Assembly (NCBI GenBank): GCA_021780055.1
Contig: JAJXZM010000485.1
Location: 1-9,674 of the forward strand
Direction: 5' to 3'
DNA from: Acidobacteriota bacterium
GTDB lineage: Bacteria; Acidobacteriota; Terriglobia; UBA7540
DNA: 9,674 bases
Shown here: positions 6,244 through 9,674 of the stretch, one piece after another
Layout of the letters: every line of letters starts with the position of its first letter
How positions within the stretch are numbered: position 1 is the first letter of the stretch
Translations under genes and position numbers: made by a program
Notes under the pieces: model-generated
Databases searched by the model: none
What the model was told of the DNA's origin: nothing
What the model saw: the letters and a program-made list of their open reading frames with translations, nothing else

Positions 6244-7268
6244 TAGTTCGTGCCCATATTGTAAAAATATATGAATTCCAGTACCAGATGATTGCCGGTA
6301 AATTGCTGAGGCAATGGCGGAAAAGGGTTGGAAGCTCGAATAGATGCGAGTGCGGCCGTGTCCAGAGGCGGAGAGCCCGACGATGCCAGCAGGCGCAACT
6401 GAGGCACTGAGCCGTCCTTGACAATCTCAAAAACAAGGGCGACGCGCCCTTTTTCTCCAAGCCGCGCTGATTCCGGAATGACGGCGTACCAGTTGCGCCG
6501 GACAATATAAACGACTCGCGCCAAATAAGGCCCAAAGTTGACGCCCCGGGTATCAGACAGAATAATGGGCCCGGAAGTCGAAAAATTCGGCTGGATGTTC
6601 TGGAACTGGTCAGTCGAATCGCCCGGACCTGCGGCGCCGGGGCCGCTCGGATTCTGGATGGCTGCCCTTAAGGACTGCTGGATGGCCTGGCCGGGCGTGG
6701 TAGTCGGAATTGTGATGTGCGGGGTTCCACTCGTTTCAGGCGGCCTAACGGTGTTCAGACGAAGCTGGGCTTCCTCCTGCGGTTCATTCTTGGGCTGAGG
6801 AGGGGTGGGAGGAGCGGGTTTAGGCGCCTGCGCCATTTCCTGACCCGGCTTTTGGGCCGGAGGCTTCGGCGGCGGCGCCGGAGCATGATGGCCGCCGGCA
6901 ATTTCCGGCAACTTCGTATTGCCGCGCATGTAGGGCATGGTTAACCCGTTCTTATCGACCGTGGGCGACTTGCCTTGCGCAATCCGGTTCTTGTCCGAAA
7001 GGATATTGGTCTTCGGCGGCTTGGGGCGGGAACGCAGGAGGTCCGGCGGGAAATAGAGCATCGTCTGCTCCTGACGACGTTCCTCTTTAGGCTGAATCTG
7101 GACGGCAGTTACGCCAATCAACCGCGTGAAGAGGCCCGGCGAGTACATCAGGATCAGGCCAAAGGCAATTTGCAGGAATACAGCCAGCAGGAAATACGTC
7201 CGGCGCCGCCAGCGGGCCACTTCCGTCTCAAGGTCGACCAAGAGCCGAAACTCAGGTTGGATACTCAT
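6240..7268 (-). CDS. TonB-like energy transducer / TonB C-terminal domain protein
   Basis: The predicted protein has 342 residues and TonB/TolA architecture. It has a short cytoplasmic N-terminus, one membrane anchor at about 25-43 (FLLAVFLQIAFGLIL), a long periplasmic linker with a Pro/Lys/Ala/Gln-rich part at about 128-165, and a C-terminal TonB-like domain at about 245-335. In that domain ARVVYIVRRNWYAVIPESA is followed by GRVALVFEIVKDGSV and ASSGSPPLDTAALASIRASNPFPPLP. TonB proteins couple the proton gradient through ExbB/ExbD to outer-membrane transporters; no exbBD is visible here. The start is ATG at 7268; a longer frame to 7361 would run 44 bp into the preceding dehydrogenase gene. 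The linker residues 200-240 are Gly/Pro/Gln-rich and unlike classical TonB. TolA-like function is the main alternative. Confidence 0.8.
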   Translation of the reverse strand: MSIQPEFRLLVDLETEVARWRRRTYFLLAVFLQIAFGLILMYSPGLFTRLIGVTAVQIQPKEERRQEQTMLYFPPDLLRSRPKPPKTNILSDKNRIAQGKSPTVDKNGLTMPYMRGNTKLPEIAGGHHAPAPPPKPPAQKPGQEMAQAPKPAPPTPPQPKNEPQEEAQLRLNTVRPPETSGTPHITIPTTTPGQAIQQSLRAAIQNPSGPGAAGPGDSTDQFQNIQPNFSTSGPIILSDTRGVNFGPYLARVVYIVRRNWYAVIPESARLGEKGRVALVFEIVKDGSVPQLRLLASSGSPPLDTAALASIRASNPFPPLPQQFTGNHLVLEFIYFYNMGTNY

Positions 7269-7317
7269 AACCAGTTTTTCCGTTGGACCTTGGTGCCCGG
7301 CACACGCTAGGCCGGAT

Positions 7318-8292
7318 TTACAACTCCCCGCTGTGACCTGAAGGACGCGTGAGTAGAACATTTACGCGGCCCGCATGTTCTTCGATGCAAAACATGACTT
7401 CCTCGGCTAGTGCCAATGCGGAACGACCTTCCTTCCCGCCAACAAGGGGGGGGCGGCGCGTCCTGACGCAGTCAGCAAACGATTCCAGTTCAGCCTCCAG
7501 CGGGTCCGTGTTCTGCACTTCCAGTTTGCGGAATGAAATACCTGGATGTTCGCCGTCATTCACCACATTCAGAAGAAGCGCATCCCGCCGGGAAAAATCG
7601 ATGGAAATATATTCGTGGGGCTGGAAGTATCGGAATTTCCGCACCTTCTCGGTGCTTACCCGGCTTGCAGTGAAGTTGGCCACAGCCCCGCTTTCAAACT
7701 CAACCCGCGCATTGGCGATATCGACGCGGTCTGTCAGCACCGGGAGGCCTACGGCGCGCACTTCACGCGGCTCGGCGTCCGCCAACCAGAGGACCAGGTC
7801 GAGATCATGGATCATCAGGTCAAAAACCACGTCCACATCCAGGCTGCGAGGGCTGAAAACCCCCAGCCGATGGATTTCAAAGAAAAGGGGCTGGTGCGTG
7901 ACGGCTTTGGCGGCTATCACTCCGGGATTAAAGCGTTCGAGATGACCAACTTGGAGGATACGTCCTGTTCGATTTGCAATCTCAATCAGCCCATCGGCTT
8001 CTTCTACTGTACGCGTAATAGGCTTCTCGAGCAAAACATCGATTCCGGCTTCCATTGCCTGCCGGGCGACAGCCGCGTGGTCCGTGGTCGGAATCACAAC
8101 ACTGACCGCCTCAGCAGCTTCCAGAGCCTCGTCCAAACTCTTGAAAGCCTTCACACCCAATTCCACAGCCATTGATTCCGCGCGGTCCAGGAGCTGATCG
8201 TAAACTCCCGCCAACTCCGCGCCGCGGACACGTTTCAACGCCTGCGCGTGGCGCTTCCCGTGCTCTCCCACGCCAAGTACGGCGATAGGCAC
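7318..8292 (-). CDS. Gfo/Idh/MocA family NAD(P)-dependent sugar dehydrogenase (GnnA / UDP-GlcNAc 3-dehydrogenase-like)
   Basis: The protein has 324 residues. The N-terminal Rossmann fold has GVGEHG at 7-12; the family EKP motif is at 89-91; VGHLERFNP at 115-123 is typical of UDP-N-acetylhexosamine 3-dehydrogenases; and DLMIHDLDL at 158-166 carries the conserved His of the active site. Position after lpxA and lpxI suggests it oxidises a UDP-sugar used for lipid A. In GnnA-bearing bacteria the 3-keto product is aminated by GnnB to allow N-linked acyl chains. No GnnB-type aminotransferase is visible here, so the exact substrate is inference. The start is GTG at 8292 with AAGGA unusually close upstream. 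The gene lies 69 bp after lpxI, and the tonB-like gene follows 49 bp later. Confidence 0.85.
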   Translation of the reverse strand: MPIAVLGVGEHGKRHAQALKRVRGAELAGVYDQLLDRAESMAVELGVKAFKSLDEALEAAEAVSVVIPTTDHAAVARQAMEAGIDVLLEKPITRTVEEADGLIEIANRTGRILQVGHLERFNPGVIAAKAVTHQPLFFEIHRLGVFSPRSLDVDVVFDLMIHDLDLVLWLADAEPREVRAVGLPVLTDRVDIANARVEFESGAVANFTASRVSTEKVRKFRYFQPHEYISIDFSRRDALLLNVVNDGEHPGISFRKLEVQNTDPLEAELESFADCVRTRRPPLVGGKEGRSALALAEEVMFCIEEHAGRVNVLLTRPSGHSGEL

Positions 8293-8361
8293 TTTCCTTA
8301 GTTCCGAAATAAGCCCCCTCGATCCGCCTCAGGCAAGGCTTCATCCTGCGGCACAAAAAAC

Positions 8362-9246
8362 TCAACCCGCCATTCCGATTACTGCGATGCCGGCCCGATT
8401 TGCTTCTTCGATCAGTTGCTCCCGCTCGAACAGTAGGGTCATCCCGGCATCTACGGCCAGCACCCGGGCATTGGGGCGCTGCATCACCCGGATCGTCCGA
8501 ACACCCACCACGGGGACATCAAACCGCATGTCTTGTTGCGGCTTACTTACTTTGACGACCACCAGCCGCTTCCCGTTACTCAGGCTCGCTGCGCGTTCGA
8601 TGGCCGCGTCGGTGCCCTCCATTGCCTCAATGGCCACGCAGGCTCTGTCCGCCACGACAATCGTCTGTCCGATGTCAAGGCCGCCAATCTTTTTGGCGAT
8701 TTCCCTTCCGTAAGCAATGTCGGCAAGCTCACTCTCATCGGGTGCGCGCTCGGTCATGCTTCCCTCAGCCGCCAGCAAAGGCTTGAGGAACAGAGTTGAA
8801 TCCACTACGTGAACGCCACGCATCTCCAGCATGCTGACAAACGCGCCGATCAGCGCATCGGTATTCTTCCGCTCCATCCCGTTCAAGGTTCGCTCAACCA
8901 CACCATCAGGCTTGATGGAACTGAATAGCTGCACGTGCTTCACCTGCCCAGCCAGCACGACCTTATTGATGCCGCGTTCGGTAAGCAATTCCAGCAGCCG
9001 CGCCACTTCGCCAAGGCTTAGCCATTCAATCTCCTGGGCGTTCTTATCCAGTTCAGGAAAAGCTTCTTCCTTGATGGCAACAACCAGGGGCTCAATCCCT
9101 CGGTCCCGCGCCGCATCCAGAACCAGAAACGGAAAACGTCCATTTCCCGCGATGATGGCATAGCGGTCCGTTGCGGTGGTGGCCGATGATCCCGGCGCGG
9201 CTTCGCCCCTTGCGTGAGTTGCAGTTCTGGCAGCTTTGTCGTTCAC
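8362..9246 (-). CDS. lpxI: UDP-2,3-diacylglucosamine pyrophosphatase LpxI
   Basis: LpxI hydrolyses UDP-2,3-diacylglucosamine to lipid X and UMP in the lipid A pathway; it is unrelated in sequence to LpxH, which does the same job in E. coli. Of 294 residues, the domain starts at about 28 with YAIIAGNGRFPFLVLDAA. Further landmarks are VVLAGQVKHVQLF at 96-108, TIVVADRACVAIEAMEGTD at 195-213, and KPQQDMRFDVPVVG at 235-248, the signature region of the family's catalytic domain. The first 27 residues are a low-complexity Ala/Thr-rich extension, not needed by the family. The start is GTG at 9246, forming a GTGA overlap with the lpxA stop, so the two are translationally coupled. Confidence 0.93.
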   Translation of the reverse strand: MNDKAARTATHARGEAAPGSSATTATDRYAIIAGNGRFPFLVLDAARDRGIEPLVVAIKEEAFPELDKNAQEIEWLSLGEVARLLELLTERGINKVVLAGQVKHVQLFSSIKPDGVVERTLNGMERKNTDALIGAFVSMLEMRGVHVVDSTLFLKPLLAAEGSMTERAPDESELADIAYGREIAKKIGGLDIGQTIVVADRACVAIEAMEGTDAAIERAASLSNGKRLVVVKVSKPQQDMRFDVPVVGVRTIRVMQRPNARVLAVDAGMTLLFEREQLIEEANRAGIAVIGMAG

Positions 9247-9674
9247 TTCACAACCCCACGCTCTGAAGTCTTGATGAAATCTACCAACGCCCTCACATGA
9301 GAAGATTTGATCCCCTCGGCCTCCAGCTTCTCAAGGGCCTGCGTGGTGTTCAGTTTAGAGCGGCAGAGAATCCGGAAGGCAGCCTGCAGCTCGTCGATAT
9401 CTTCTTTCTGCAGGCCCGCGCGCTCAAGCCCCAACCGGTTCGCGCCGTAGACCCCCATGGGCCGGTCGGCGGAAGTTTTCGAATACGGAAGGATGTCCTT
9501 GTTAACAATTGTGTAGCTGCCCAGGAAGCTGTACGCGCCAATGCGGCAGAACTGATGAATTCCGCAGAAGGCGCCGACGATGGCATGGTCGCCGATCTCA
9601 ACGTGCCCCGCCAACGAAGCGCCGTTGGACATGATGATGTTGTTCCCAAGCTGGCAGTCGTGAGCGATATGAAC
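9243..9674 (-). CDS. lpxA: Acyl-ACP-UDP-N-acetylglucosamine O-acyltransferase LpxA (partial, N-terminus outside window)
   Basis: LpxA performs the first committed step of lipid A synthesis, moving a 3-hydroxyacyl chain from ACP to the 3-position of the UDP-sugar. The 143 residues present open with VHIAHDCQLGNN, which aligns with E. coli HIAHDC and places the catalytic His125 four residues after the first visible Val. Left-handed beta-helix hexapeptide repeats follow (LAGHVEIGDHAIVGA, IHQFCRIGAYSF). The C-terminal helical acyl-binding domain runs from YGANRLGLERAGL to the end. By alignment His144, His160 and Gln161 are kept; the position of E. coli Gly173, the hydrocarbon ruler, is Ser. The frame is open to the window edge. 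The upstream start and any lpxD/fabZ neighbours are outside. Confidence 0.95.
   Translation of the reverse strand, partial: VHIAHDCQLGNNIIMSNGASLAGHVEIGDHAIVGAFCGIHQFCRIGAYSFLGSYTIVNKDILPYSKTSADRPMGVYGANRLGLERAGLQKEDIDELQAAFRILCRSKLNTTQALEKLEAEGIKSSHVRALVDFIKTSERGVVK

Noticed and set aside
7285..7315. Short GC palindromes (GTGCCCGGCAC and CCGGC/GCCGG) between the dehydrogenase and the tonB-like gene
   Set aside because: Too short and without a U-run; unremarkable in GC-rich DNA.
1..9674. CRISPR arrays, IS elements, tRNA or rRNA genes
   Set aside because: I saw no spaced direct repeats, transposase motifs or terminal inverted repeats, and no T-arm GTTCRA signature in the gaps between genes.

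Overview
The window looks like a chromosomal segment from a Gram-negative bacterium, most likely a soil-type Acidobacteriota. Three things point that way: moderately high GC, lipid A genes that use LpxI rather than LpxH, and a BlaI/M56 pair of the kind abundant in that phylum. The phylum call is inference; no rRNA or other marker is present. Every convincing gene lies on the minus strand, so transcription runs from high to low coordinates.

Region 1 (9674 down to about 6240) is the end of a lipid A and envelope block. It holds the C-terminal part of lpxA, then lpxI overlapping it by 4 bp, then a Gfo/Idh/MocA sugar-nucleotide dehydrogenase that resembles the GnnA/UDP-GlcNAc 3-dehydrogenase group, then a proline-rich TonB-like protein. 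LpxA adds the first acyl chain to the UDP-sugar and LpxI cleaves UDP-diacylglucosamine to lipid X.

Region 2 (about 6243 to 3442) is the conserved miaA-hfq-hflX cluster: tRNA prenylation, the RNA chaperone and a ribosome-associated GTPase. I see a candidate sigma70 promoter at the end of the tonB-like gene. I also see a previously unlisted 35-codon membrane-peptide ORF overlapping the start of miaA. hflX begins with TTG directly after the hfq stop codon, with its Shine-Dalgarno inside the last codons of hfq.

Region 3 (3441 to 2675) is about 770 bp without a convincing gene. It contains tandem hairpins after hflX, DnaA-box-like repeats, a near-consensus promoter, and a roughly 92-nt structured leader in front of pgsA. 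The leader has two interlocking 7-bp stems and a tiny upstream ORF whose stop overlaps the pgsA start.

Region 4 (2674 to 1474) is pgsA (phosphatidylglycerophosphate synthase) overlapping an AMMECR1-domain gene by 17 bp. Region 5 (1392 to 1) is a BlaI-type repressor and a BlaR1-like M56 membrane metallopeptidase joined by a 4-bp ATGA overlap. They are preceded by a TTGACA-17-TATTTT promoter carrying two 16-bp dyads that look like the repressor's operators. The M56 gene runs off the window.

Most genes are well-known families. The observations most worth a second look are the pgsA leader, the BlaI operator pair, the small membrane ORF in front of miaA, and the GnnA-like dehydrogenase in the lipid A block.
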